A stretch of DNA of 64,000 nt from Sthenelais limicola (GCA_942159475.1 OW804096.1:37819744-37883743); one strand, 5' to 3'. Positions 41,598-52,697 are shown, counted from the first letter of the stretch. A program made the numbers and translations. Notes: a model not told the origin generated them from the letters alone.

Positions 41598-42020
41598 TAA
41601 TGGTCACCACGTATCGGTGACACAAAACACTCGCCCCCCTCGACCAACTGAAAATGACTGAATAGATTAATCAACTTTATTTGTAAAAACAATAAAGTTC
41701 GACATGTGACTATTTATGTAAAAATGAAATAAGATATAACATTTCTTATGAAGATGTAAAAATTGTATATTTTGTAAGGCAGGTGGCCATAAAATCGCCT
41801 CGCCGCGAGGTCATGAAATGGATGTACTGTCTTAAAAAATAAATAAATAAAAAAAAAAAAAAAATAGATTTACTATTTATTTATATAATTGCAATGCAGT
41901 CTGACATGAAATCAATATGACATAGTAGTTTGCACTTGGTTATCACTGCTATTGAAAAATAGGTGAGTTGTTACAATTGTGGTAGTTACAATTGTGGTAT
42001 CATAAGAAAAAGGCGTAAAT

Positions 42021-42627
42021 CCAGAAAATTACCGCAGCAAGACATTTATTTGTGGGAAGTAAATTGGTTGTATTTCACCAGGGCTGAACACTTTTAGATT
42101 GTTTTTATATTTAAAAATAAAAGATCGTCCCACCCACCCACCCTGTCTCTACCCCTCCTACCTACAATATCCATTTGATTTAGTATCAAATAATGTAGCC
42201 TACACAACACCAACGTGTTGGGTAGGCTACAACACCCACCCTATAAATAGCCTACATGTCAACAAGCTAGCTGTGAGTATGGGTGTTATGTAAGGGTGGC
42301 AGTGGCTAGTAAGGGTATAGCTGTTGGGTGGTTGAAGCTATGTAAACATGGCAGGAGTGAGTGACAACAGGTAGAGGGTGCATGAATGTTTTCACAATAG
42401 CATTTCTGTACCATGAATGCAGTAGTTTTTCCAGACAAAAGGGTAGCTAACTAAGTTAAGTTTCTCTCAGGCGAATTACAGGTGGCCACTTACAGGGAAA
42501 CACATTAAAAATAAGGCCAGAAGGACGGGTTGTGGGTATATGGGGAGAGGACGCTGATTCAGGGGGCGACAGGAAGAATTTCTGATGTGGGATTCCACCC
42601 TCATAGAGGGCGGGTCAGTCGCGCCTC
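42021..42627 (+). repeat. Dispersed repeat L, copy 1
   Basis: Matches 47685-48122 in order: CCAGAAAATTACCGCAGCAA, TGGGTGTTATGTAAGGGTGG, GGCAGGAGTGAGTGACAACA, TTTTTCCAGACAAAAGGGTA and GGCCAGAAG, ending in AGAGGGCGGGT. A 170-bp extra segment (42099-42268) with a small hairpin (GTAGCCTAC/GTAGGCTAC) is absent from copy 2. Confidence 0.88.
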
Positions 42628-43169
42628 GTTTTATTATAATGAATATGTGTAGAATATGTGCAAGCTTCCTTTGTCTGACCACTTGCTTGTTGGGTAGAGG
42701 GGAGGGGTGTTCATTAAAAACATGACAAACCCTATGCCCTGACAGCTGAGATAGGTTACACACAGAATAATAGAAATATTCGTTGATGTATTGTAACAGC
42801 ATGAAAAGTTATGAAATATTTAAACAGAAAACTGGAGAATATGCTGTTTTTTGTTTTTGTTTTTAAAGGGTTTTATTCCAACATACCTGCCATCTGGGCT
42901 TTTACATAGCTAAGACACATTTTACGTTGACCTTATTTTGTTGGGTTTTTTTTGTTTTTTTTTTTGGGGGGGGGGGGGTGGGGTGTCGAATTTCCTATCT
43001 CCACTTCTTCATTAAAAGCCGACGATTCATTTTCTCACAACATAAGAACGCCAACAGTTCATTTTAACACAACTTACTTTGACCTTTTTTTAAAATAAGA
43101 AGACATACTTAACATAAGTTAATCTTTTAGCAATTATCATCTGCCGTCACCTCATTACGGTTTTTGTTA

Positions 43170-43640
43170 CTACAATCTATACATCTGTTCGACATATTTA
43201 TCCACTCTCTTCAACCATATATTTCTTCTCTGGTCAAATGCAGCATTACACTTTAAGGAACGATATCCAATTTTAGTTTCATTTAGAAAGGCTTTAAAGA
43301 CAATATCATTCTCATGAAACAACCTCTGCCTATGGATATAATTTCAGCCATCTGTATAATTCAATTAATAAACCAGCCATACCTATTGTTTTCTAAATAT
43401 CCTAACAATATATATCACACTTACTTATACCACCTGCTACGACCATTTCAATTAAATTCTTCACATATTTTAGTCGAAAAATCACTGGTTCGTTGGCATT
43501 TTACAAATAAGTGGCTTACATCATCTCTTTCCTCACAAAATGAGTATACTCTATCTGCTTTTAATTTATTGTCTTTTTTCCTGTTTCTATAAATCATAAC
43601 ATACATAAATTGAAATAAATTATGTTCAAACTAATAATGG
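43170..43640 (-). pseudogene. Decayed LINE C-terminus (zinc-knuckle region)
   Basis: On the minus strand a frame reads FQFMYVMIYRNRKKDNK and then FCEERDDVSHLFVKC, the C-x(n)-H-x-C pattern typical of the C-terminal region of many LINE polyproteins. It stops near 43462. A second, shifted frame downstream reads NDIVFKAFLNETKIGYRSLK and RRNIWLKRVDKYVEQM before a stop at about 43172. At least one frameshift and several stops; not functional. It is a different LINE from that at 36-42 kb because the sequence and strand differ. Confidence 0.7.
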
Positions 43641-44463
43641 AACCCCTGAGTGTTTCTTCTCATCCTCACTCGGGGGCAGTACTGGTTCATTCTCTAAACT
43701 GAAAAAGAAAAACTACTTAACCACTCGGTAAGGTAAAATATATGGAATTTTATAGAAACTCCAACTCCAAACTTATTATACTCATAAAATTAACTTTGAC
43801 TATAATGACTAAATATGTAATAATGTAGATATGTTTGGCTTTTCTATGGTGCTAGGTATTGTCATATCCGGCCTTTTATTATTATATACTATAACGTAAG
43901 CTTTATATATTTGTATTGGCCGATGGTTCAATATGTAATAGGTTAACAAAAGACGAATAACCAACCAGCAAAGGTGGTTGTTTTGGTGCGTTACCATGAA
44001 CATATTAAGACAAGTTTGACAAATGGGACATACAATATAAATCACGGCCGTTCTAGTTAATACGTTAAATGATTCATGAATAATGGTAATTATCATTAAC
44101 TGTTTTTTATTAACTGTTTTTACTTTTGGTGACAATATATGACTTGTACCAACTTCAGTGGAAAACAAAGAGGAGAATGAAATTATTTTGTTGTGTTTTT
44201 TTTGGTGTGAAAAGAATATGACTTCATTTCAGGTTCTAACTAAATAAAGAACAGAACCAACACAACAACAGCAGCATGATTTCATTTCTGAGTAACACAA
44301 TAGCCAGCTCCCCCCCCCCCCCCGCTCCCCCTCTCCAAGGAAAATGAAAGTAAATGCAATGAAAGTATAAATGAAAGGATGGCAAACCCTTTGTGTAGGA
44401 ATTCGAGAAACGATGTTGAGGGAAATGAAACAGTGTTTATTGAGGTAAAACAATGTTTTTCAA

Positions 44464-44784
44464 TGGGGGGATTTGCATGTCCGCCATCTTGAATCTAGAT
44501 TCGCCTGGAAATAGAAAACATGTTATGTTCAGCATGGAATATCTAACAGTTCATGTAAATAGTGTTTTACATGTTTCCATAAAACGAGACTTTCCCATAA
44601 TAACATGATCATGTATTTGTTTCCATAGATCATTTGCACAAGCTATGATATTGGTGAAAAGATTCTTGCATTTTTCGATATAAATTATGTTGCTAAATAT
44701 AAATTTATATGTCAGATTTGAACTGATTCCATCCCAGCATGCACTGTAATAGACATGCGCAGTGAGCCACGCAAATCCCCTATC
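44464..44784. mobile_element. MITE D copy, 321 bp
   Basis: GGGGGGATTTGCATG on the left and CACGCAAATCCCCTA on the right. The interior has ATCCCAGCATGCACTGTAAT and GACATGCGCAGTGAG, shared with the shorter copy at 18118. Confidence 0.85.
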
Positions 44785-45049
44785 GGAAAACGGGATTTTG
44801 CCTTGGTATGCACTGCATGTTTACCTACTAATAAACTGGGTAATATCGGTCCATGAACTCTGTTTTCTAATCGACAAACGGGGGTTTACTTCGTTTGAGT
44901 TGGTAAAGTGATATGGGGATGACAGCCTGTTATGATCCGTAATCCGACCTTTCACCTTTCCTGTGCATCCTGATACGGAGCGGAACGCAGCGTGACGTCA
45001 TGAATGGCTAGGTTGCTGGTCAGTGTATTGTTATATATTTGGTATTTGA

Positions 45050-45260
45050 GATGTGTCACAAAAGAATGAGTCATAAGTCGAAAAAACGGATTTTGACATA
45101 TTTGGAAAGATGTGCTTGAGTGGATTGCAACGATATTAACATTTTGGAAATCAAAAAAATGTCTATATTTTATACTTGATTTTTTTTATGTGTAAAAAAA
45201 AGTAAGCAATATTTCTGGGTTGACAACTACCAGTAAAGTAGCTAAATATATGCTCTATAG
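45050..45260 (+). mobile_element. MITE family C, end-A fragment upstream of lectin gene
   Basis: GATGTGTCACAAAAGAATGA then GTCATAAGTCG and GGATTTTGACATAT align through AGCAATATTTCTGG and ACTACCAGTAA with 32620-32830. No opposing end is found nearby on this side. Confidence 0.8.
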
Positions 45261-45421
45261 GTTGACCTTAGAAATGCAAGGATATGTTGTCTCCTTTCGT
45301 TCCATTTGATGAAAAAATGCAAAATTAAAGAAAAATATTGATGAGCATTTATTGATACAATTGTACATCCTTTGGAGAATTAATCCATCATGAGGATGGT
45401 TTCGGTTCCCCGGATGAGGGC

Positions 45422-45432
45422 TATATATATAT
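45422..45432 (+). promoter_or_regulatory. TATA box candidate of lectin gene
   Basis: TATATATATAT lies 54-64 nt before the chosen start codon, with CTCATCACTG (initiator-like) about 25-30 nt further on. Confidence 0.45.
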
Positions 45433-45485
45433 CAATCCTGCTTTCAATATCCTCATCACTGCACGGGTGCCTTACTGTGAACATC

Positions 45486-48400
45486 ATGGCACAGATTCTG
45501 TGCATTTTAACTTTACTCTTAACAGTAACTTGCATATATGCCGCCTCTCTAAGGGAACAGAATCAGACAAGATATGTTCCTGTCAAGACTCTTCAAGGCC
45601 AATTTGACTTTTATGTTGAGGAAAACACGCTGGACGAAATGAAGGAAATGAAAGAACACATTGAGGACAAATTGGAAGAAAATAAGAAATATATTGAGAA
45701 ATTGATTTCTACAAGTATAGTGGAACTTACCAAAAACGTGGCTACGCAGGCAGAGGAAATGGAAGAACTGGAAATCAATGTCAAGGCACTTAGGGAAAGT
45801 TTGGCAGACAAGTTAGATGAGAATGACAGGAAGATTGCCTGGGCTATCACTGACGGTAGCCTGGCCCCAAGAAACACTTCTTGGGTCCAGGAGGTTTGTA
45901 TCATTTGTAACTGTATAATAGAGTGCCGCTTAGGGAGAATAATTGTAATGCGACCACCCCGTTATTAAGACCAGTTTGGCTCAGTCCACACAACGAGATA
46001 TCAAAGCTGCATTCTCAGCTATTACGACCAAATAAATCTTACCAAATTTACTCATTTTATGATTGATAAGACTGAATTAACTGTAGCACAGACAAACAGA
46101 CACAAATCCCCCAAAATTTGGGTCAAATGACATTTAGATGGGTTGGAAAAGAATGGAACAAAAAGTAGAAAAAAATCTTTAGTTTTTAGTCTGTAAACTA
46201 TTAATCTTTCATCTTAGAATCCATACCTATTGCTATGAAGCAAAATAACACATTCCCATTTTTTAAATATTACAGAATTTCAGGAAACTGCAGCAGCAGC
46301 TGGATGAAGTTCTTACTAGCAGAGGTAATACAAACCAATTTTGTAGACTCCATAAAAAAATAAAATTGATCCCAAGAATTAATTGTTATGCTCTATTTTT
46401 GGCAACTTTGTAACTGGTCACTTTTGCATCTATAATCTGAGGATATAAAAATTAACATTCATAACAATTTTTACTGGCAAAGTACTAAAATGATAAATGC
46501 GCAAAAATTCCAATGAATAAAACTGCTATGCACAATCATAATTTTGTTATAATATATTAACGTTGCAATTAGATGTCAAAACGTTTTATATTGTACTTTT
46601 ATTTTCTCCATGAGAACGCAAAACCTGTGATGCAGTGCTGACATCTGGTGTAATGAGAGTGACTCCCGTGGAAGAACAGCCCAGCTATACTGCAATGTGC
46701 CTCGTAAGGGACAATAGAAACTGGATGGCAAGTAAAGCATTCATTTATTTATTTTTTAAAAAATATCTTATTGACTGAAACAGTTTAACAATTGTTGGTC
46801 GAGTGGCCGAGTGGCCGAGTGTGAGGAAGAAGGCTTAAGCATTGGAAGCTGGTACACCTGCATTGGGAAATGACAGTATGTGCATTTATAATTCAGTAAA
46901 GACGCTATTGACCCTGACGTTTTGGCTATGAAAAATGTTAAGGATGTCAAATCTGGCATTGGTTTTTCACCTGGATGACGAAAACATAGGAAATCGGGTG
47001 AGCGAGGCAACTATTCTAGACACTAATGCAGCCTCTGATTTGTTGGTGGCGCGCCCTTTTGCCAATGGGGAGAATCAGGATTCCCTCTATAAGGGAAGCC
47101 ACTGGCGCTAAAACATCCAGAATTTTACCCGCTAGTACTTTTGCTTGCTGAACTTATTTTATTTTCTGTTTTTGTTCTTATATTTGTCGTTTTTCTCACT
47201 TTTAATGACTGCCCACCACCCCGCCCTGCTTCCCCCACTCTCTCTTCCTTGTTAATGTTTGTGTATAAGACCTGCTCCCCACGGGTAGTGGCAGCCACTA
47301 CCGTGGGTGGAGCAGGGACTGAACCCCATGGTTGTAGCAGGGTGAGTGGAGCGAGGCGCTGTGAGGTACCGCAGGGGTGCAGTAGTAGTAACGTGTGCAA
47401 AAACAGAGGTCTCAACCCAGGTTCGCGCCAATTTTTAGATTTAAAAATACAAGTTTCGTGTACCATATAATATATAAGTCCTCCCACAAAAAGCCATCCT
47501 ACCTAACACAAGTTTCATTTGAAACGATGAGCGGATCGCCACTTACATGGGAAAACACTGAAAATTGAGCCAGAAATCCCGGTCGTCTATTAGTGGGGAA
47601 TTGACACTGATAGATGGGGCGACAGAAGGGATTTCCAAGAGGGGCTTCCCGCCCTCAAGAGGGCGGGTTGAGTCGCTGTTCGTCCAGAAAATTACCGCAG
47701 CAAGACATTTATTTGTGGGAAGTAAATTGGTTATATTTCACCAGATCTGAACGCTTTTAGTGAGTGTGGGTGTTATGTAAGGGTGGCAGTGGCTAGTAAG
47801 GGTATAGCAGTTGGGTGGTTGAAGCTATTTAAACATGGCAGGAGTGAGTGACAACAGATAGAGGGTGCATGAATATTTGGAAACAGCATTTCTGGACCAT
47901 GAACACAGTAGTTTTTCCAGACAAAAGGGTAGCTAACTAAGTCAAATTTCTCTCAGACGAATTACAGGTCGCCACTTTCAGGGGAAAACATTAAAAATAA
48001 GGCCAGAAGTATGGGTCGTGTATATATATGGGGAGTGGACACTGATGGGTTGGGTGACGTCACAAATTGTTGATGTAGGCTTATCCGCCCACAGAGGGCG
48101 GGTTGGTCACATCTCGTCCAGTCGTACTGATAGATATTCTAATCCATGAAGCCTTTTTCTATATATTTTCAATATATATACCTTAGAGGACCTTAGACCT
48201 TATCATTACTACTTTTCTTTATTTCATTCAGGTTGATAATATATTTAACAAGTTACAAAAAATATGCGCTATCCTTCCAGGATGTTCTCAGTTGTCTTTT
48301 TTTAAAACACATGACATTATTCTGTATCTCAAAATACAAGCTATATTATGACATAAAGATACTAAGACTGAACCTACTATAATCAATCTGGTGTACGGAC

Positions 48401-51400
48401 AGAATCCCGCCAGTGAAAACCCCCCTAGGCAAAACCCTGCCGTCAGAAACCCCCAAGTCAAAACCCCCCTTGGCTATATCTCCCCATGCCAATACCCTGC
48501 CAGTCAGAACCCTACCAGAATATTTTATTTCACCCAAAACAAGGAGTGGCAGCATAATTAGCTATATTACACGAACAAATTAGCAGATTTCTCTTCTACT
48601 GAATTCAGTTTATAGGGCACAAGGGCTGATTTCCTGGTTCATACTTGATACATATATATACCAACAAGATTAAAATGTGTATCTTAATCTTGTTGGATAG
48701 ACAAATATATATCATGCATACCATCTCATATTTTGTAAAAAAGCAAAGCGCTTGTCAGGAGTTTCTCCCAGGCATAGAAAACATCCTGTAGAGATCACCT
48801 CAGACCATGGCCAGGTCGAATATAAAAACATCCTAAAAGAATGGTAGTCATCAAAACATCCTATATATGTAATATTTTTGAGTTGTCAACATCATCCTAC
48901 AAGCACACAGAATCCTACATGTTTTTATTTCTATAAGCAGTTACAAGGAATTTGGCAGATTTCTGCGTGGCAGCTCTTCCTTGGAGGCCAGACAAATAAA
49001 TAGAATGAAACATGATAGTAATACAATATACAGTAGTATGAATTTGACACATATTAATCATTTCAGTAATGCAACCAACCACGAATTACAACTAGTTTGA
49101 CTCAGTCCCATAAAGGAGGTAGTTAAAATAGGAAAACATCTGCTATAAAATCTGTCATTATTTTTCGCTATAACTTCTGTCATTATTTTACATATTACTC
49201 TTATCCTCATATAATTGATTAAGGACAACATAGATAGATCTATTACTGGTTTGAATATTGATTATATATATATGTTCTAGGAGGAAACAGATAACTAAAA
49301 AATGATGTCTAGTACAATAATTAATTTTCATGATGTAAAATGTATTTAATTCGAACTACTCTGTCCTTAGTTGTGGACTGGCCGGAAGATCTACTCGCTC
49401 GCGCGGATAGAGGATCTAAGCCCAATTCTGTAACTGTATAGTGATTTGTCTGAATAAAAATTCTTATATATATCTGTATTCTCGAAAAGGAGAATATGAA
49501 GGGCAGAGTAATAATCATATATCTAATTATATGTTTTTTGCTGTTAGAAAGTGTTAATTTAATGTAAGATCTGTTCCACTCTACAGGTATTCCAGAGGAG
49601 ATACGATGGAAGCCTAGACTTCTATAGAGACTGGGAGGATTATGCTCATGGTTTTGGTAATGTTGACGGGGAACACTGGCTTGGTCTACGGTACCTCCAC
49701 AAACTTTCCACCCGTTATAATTTGCAGCTTCGAGTAGAGATGATACTGTTTACAGAACCTAAGACAACGTATTATGCTCAATATTCAAGCTTCAGTATTG
49801 GTTCAGAGAAGGATGGCTTCCCCTTGACAGTTGGTGGCTACTCAGGCAATGCAGGTAGGGAATATTATGGAAAGCCATTTATACATATAACCCAAATGTA
49901 CAGAATTTTAGTAATACTTTTCCTAATCTACCTAACCATATTCCTGATTAGCCTCTTCTCAGTGAACTGGCATCCTATTTCGGGAAAATTGGCCCAGCTC
50001 GGCGGCCAATCCGGAATGTGCCTACTAGATAGGCCTAGTGTTTTTCTGAAGTAGCAGGGTGTCTAGAGGATTAGGTGCCAGCTCGGAGTGAATTAACAAA
50101 AGCTATGCCCCAGTCAGGAATTGATGAAGTCTAAGTAGAAATGATGGAAAGGGAAGATTAGCTAAATATTAAAAAGCACAATTTGGGAATTTTAGGAAGT
50201 TTCCGATTTGGTTTCTATTTCTCGGCTAACCTGGAACGAAATAGCCCAGTTCGCATGCATTTTCAATGGTGAATTTGTCAGTCATTTTCCGGGTTAGCCT
50301 ACTAATTCTTCTGGTTTGGGGTTAATTCATAACATGTATAAATGGCTTTCCATAGAATATGATAGTACTGCACTCGTAGGCGGTCTGGCATAAAGGATCA
50401 CATTGACCTAAGACGTTTCCTTTTGCATGGCACACAAGCCTTAGGCGAGTGTGTTATTATCGAGAAGAATCGTTGAGGGTCAATGTGATCCTTTATGCCA
50501 GACCACCTACGAGATGCAGTTCTATTTTTACTCTACAGTGGTGTTAAATTAACTATAAATTACAACAAATAGTCCTTTATTAACAACAAATAGTCCTTCA
50601 TTTACCATTTGCCATTCTTCTCTCACTGATGCCAGTGACGACGCAATAGTGTACATTGTAACGTCGCAACATTAGTAACATTAGTGAGAGTCATTGACAA
50701 CGCATTTTCCCATATGGACGGGAACCAATCAAATGAGTTTATTTTGCACACCAATAGGCCCCACCCATGTGGTACAAAACGATGTACCACATGGTATGTA
50801 CCCCATTAACAACGATTTCAACGATTTGGGATCCACGTCATTAGATGCAGCTCTCATTCCTCCACCCCACCAACGCCCCAGAGACCATCTAGAACCTAAA
50901 TAGAGGCAATATGCAATACATTGTCCTTGATTTTATTCATAATTTGAAAATGTTTTTAATCAATTAACTGAGATCCAATAAAGAGATACAACTCTCAAAT
51001 CTATTTCACCAAAATTTAAAAAAAAAAAGACTTGCTCCCTAAATCTTGGCCCATACTGGATGTAGAAAATTGTCTAAGCGTAATGCTTTTGATGTTTCCA
51101 TGCCAACCAATGTTTACATATATTGACCATTTTACTACATTCGGTGAAATTCTTTATACTGTGTGGGTCAGACTTAATCTGTCAATATAATTTTAATACT
51201 CCATTCATTATTTTTAAAAAAAATTCTATTGAGCTCAATGATATTCTCATGAGACCCATTGAAAGTTCTTCAAGGTTACATGGTAATTATTTAATAAATA
51301 CTCGTTTTACCATTGCTTAAACAATACTGTTGGTTTATCTACCTCAGTGTCAACCTAACCAATAAATTTATCAATGTACATTGTTTTCACAATTTCATTA

Positions 51401-52239
51401 AAACAACTAGCTTGGACAATTAAAATCTTGGAAGAATTAGTGAATAGGACATAAAACTCAAACACAAGAGACATGTTTGAAGGGTTTTATTTGTCCCTTA
51501 CTTGTGTTACAGCGCTAAATATGTTTGATGTGGCTTATAGAACATAATCTCTGTGTGTATTACAGCACAAGCCAAAGTATGTAAGCAAGGCCTTGGCTCC
51601 CTTGTGGTGGTGGCAATGTCTACTTGCCATCAGTCAGTCCTGGTGTCTCCAAGTGTGGTGGTGTTACTTGGTCTGTTGGCGCCCCCTTCTGGAACTGGCT
51701 GGAGGTGGTGCTCCCAGCTCTAGCAGTGATACCTTTGGTTGCTGTGTGGTGGTGTCAGCACGGCCTGATCTGCTGGACCTCACAAATACCTATATCAAAC
51801 CTGTTGTCACTTGCTTTCAGATGATTTTTCATTGTTTCAAATCTAAATTTCTAGTTAGTGTGGGTAAAGTACTAGATCTGGTTTGTCTACGATTCATATC
51901 ATTCCACCAGCTAATCTCGTTTCTTGCCTCATTTCTCCTCATGTGTCACTCCTTTTCTTCACAGGAGATAGCCTCATTGGCTCCCACAATGGACGGCGCT
52001 TTGGAACAAAAGACAGAGACAACAGCCATGGCTGCATCGCAAGGAGACATGGTGCCTGGTGGCACAATAACTGTGGTAACTCCAACCTAAATGGGCGATA
52101 TACTTCCAAGACGGACGTAGTTGATGGCTGGTACCAGCACCTGCTCTGGAGGTCACTGAAACGAGAGGGCAGATCTGCATTACAAGCAGGGAAGTTTGCT
52201 TTGAAGGCATCAACAATGATGGTCAGGATGGTCTTTTAA
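45486..52239 (+). CDS. Secreted fibrinogen-related protein (coiled coil + FReD)
   Basis: Five coding exons, 45486-45893, 46276-46324, 46615-46727, 49587-49854 and 51965-52239, sum to 1113 nt (370 residues plus stop). Residues 1-20 (MAQILCILTLLLTVTCIYAA) form a signal peptide. About 40-150 is a Glu/Lys-rich coiled coil ending KLQQQLDEVL. The fibrinogen domain starts TCDAVLTSG, continues FQRRYDGSLDFYRDWEDYAHGFG, DGEHWLGL, YYAQYSSFSIG, LTVGGYSGNAG, FGTKDRDNS, and CIARRHGAWWHNNC with SNLNGRY. Cysteine pairs and the DRDNS calcium-loop motif are kept. Such proteins (ficolins, FREPs, tachylectin-like) bind acetylated sugars or microbes outside the cell. Intron 3 has a GC donor (ATG|GCAAGT). The C-terminus after SLKR is unusual. 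The in-frame ATG at 45390 precedes the TATA box and was not used. Confidence 0.94.
45894..46275. other. Lectin intron 1
   Basis: Donor GAG|GTTTGT and acceptor TATTACAG. It holds a fragment of repeat N (45951-45989) and a reversed MITE E copy (46003-46215). Confidence 0.8.
46003..46215. mobile_element. MITE E copy in lectin intron 1
   Basis: AAAGCTGCATTCTCAGC at the left; GGGTCAAATGACATTTAG and GGTTGGAAAAGAATGGAACA are the complement of the words at 17.08 and 19.45 kb. Confidence 0.7.
46728..49586. other. Lectin intron 3 (GC-AG), 2.86 kb
   Basis: Begins GCAAGTAAAG and ends CTCTACAG. It contains a short imperfect hairpin (47270-47313), repeat L copy 2 (47511-48122), a degenerate AAACCCC-rich tandem stretch (48395-48510) and a perfect 13-bp-arm hairpin CCAACAAGATTAA/TTAATCTTGTTGG at 48661-48696. 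No other exon is seen. Confidence 0.75.
47511..48122 (+). repeat. Dispersed repeat L, copy 2
   Basis: Two related blocks in tandem: 47511-47685 (GCGGATCGCCACTTACATGG, GAAAATTGAGCCAGAAATCC, ending AGAGGGCGGGTTGAGTCGC) and 47685-48122, whose own end repeats the first block (ACAGGTCGCCACTTTCAGGG, AAGGCCAGAAGTA, AGAGGGCGGGTTGGTCAC). Copy 1 at 42.0 kb has only the second arrangement. Confidence 0.85.
49855..51964. other. Lectin intron 4
   Basis: 2.1 kb from GTAGGGAATA to TTCACAG. It contains palindromic MITE H (50367-50520). A GT-rich open frame at 51593-52090 is mostly intronic; only its end overlaps the true exon, and in another frame. Confidence 0.75.
50367..50520. mobile_element. Palindromic MITE H
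   Basis: The left arm GGCGGTCTGGCATAAAGGAT + CACATTGACC and the right arm GGTCAATGTGATCCTTTATG + CCAGACCACC are nearly perfect inverted copies of about 45 bp around a 65-bp loop. The ends are ACTGCA-TCGTAGG. Only one copy in the window. Confidence 0.88.
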
Positions 52240-52294
52240 TACAGAGAAATGATTCATTAGTCACGACAAATGATATTTTTCAACTGTTTTACTT

Positions 52295-52622
52295 TACAGA
52301 GAAACCTTTGGTCAGAATGTTTTCATTTTGGAGGTGTTCACCACTGCCAGTTCCATGAATCCAAGTACCAAATTTCAAGACTGTGTATTGAATATATCAA
52401 TGCATATTTGAGGTTATGCTAACGAGTTTTGTTAACTACTTTCCTAGTGATTGACCATCAAGAAATATCATTAACCTTTGTTCATGCATAAAATGTAATA
52501 ATACAGAAATACTTATGTTTATCATCATTGAAATGGACATGATCACATCTTTTCAAATATGATGATATCTCAAAATTCATCTTTTGCAACTTATGATATA
52601 TTTTTCTGTAACATCACATATT
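52295..52622 (-). mobile_element. MITE family C, end-A half in lectin 3' UTR
   Basis: ACTGTGTATTGAATATATCA, CATCAAGAAATATCATTAAC and GATGATATCTCAAAATTCAT match the right half of the 14.2-kb element. It ends in TTTTCTGTAACATCACAT. It lies between the lectin stop codon (52239) and its likely poly(A) signal. Confidence 0.82.
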
Positions 52623-52691
52623 TCTACTGAAAAGTAGTATGATTTAAGGTTAATGCATTAAAATATGTGTATAAATGTATGTATACGAAGA

Positions 52692-52697
52692 AATAAA
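52692..52697 (+). terminator. Candidate poly(A) signal of lectin gene
   Basis: AATAAA about 455 nt after the stop codon, followed by AACTTTGACTG; the closest canonical hexamer I see. Confidence 0.5.

Larger units (their letters stand above)
36360..41864 (+). mobile_element. Non-LTR retrotransposon (endonuclease/reverse transcriptase), disrupted
   Basis: An apurinic-type endonuclease domain (ILHLNVRS; PDVLCLTETWL; YGGGLCTFIRN; SDHQG) runs from about 36478 to 37150, followed by a basic linker. The reverse transcriptase (40215-41597) has FIDFSKAFNSVNH, GVPQGSVLGPQ and QYADDTVIF, then the YEYLGIKLD thumb region. After the stop come a 235-nt 3' UTR and an A-rich tail at 41833-41864. A one-step frame change near 36915 breaks the endonuclease, and 2.29 kb of foreign DNA (37926-40214) separates the linker from the RT. 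The domain style fits the Jockey/CR1/L2 group. No ORF1 is seen, so the copy is 5'-truncated or its start is unrecognised; it is not mobile as it stands. Confidence 0.93.
41865..45049. other. Intergenic: repeats and LINE remnant
   Basis: Between the LINE tail and the lectin gene. It contains repeat L (42021-42627), poly-G at 42966-42978, the decayed minus-strand LINE tail (43170-43640), poly-C at 44311-44324 and MITE D (44464-44784). No host exon is seen. Confidence 0.7.

Noticed and set aside
45390..45485. Upstream in-frame ATG adding 32 residues to the lectin
   Set aside because: It lies before the likely TATA box, and the internal ATG at 45486 begins a typical signal peptide.
45611..45904. 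97-codon minus-strand Ser-rich frame
   Set aside because: Antisense shadow of the lectin coiled-coil exon.
46795..46870. tRNA-Ser/Leu-like start (GTCGAGTGGCCGAGTGG)
   Set aside because: The 10-bp word GAGTGGCCGA is just repeated in tandem; no anticodon arm, T loop or 3' acceptor can be paired.
51560..51590. Possible micro-exon CACAAGCCAAA between TTACAG and GTATGTAAG in lectin intron 4
   Set aside because: Its 11 nt would break the phase between exons 4 and 5, which join in frame without it.
51593..52090. 165-codon plus-strand frame
   Set aside because: Mostly intron 4; where it overlaps the last lectin exon it is in a different frame from the FReD domain.
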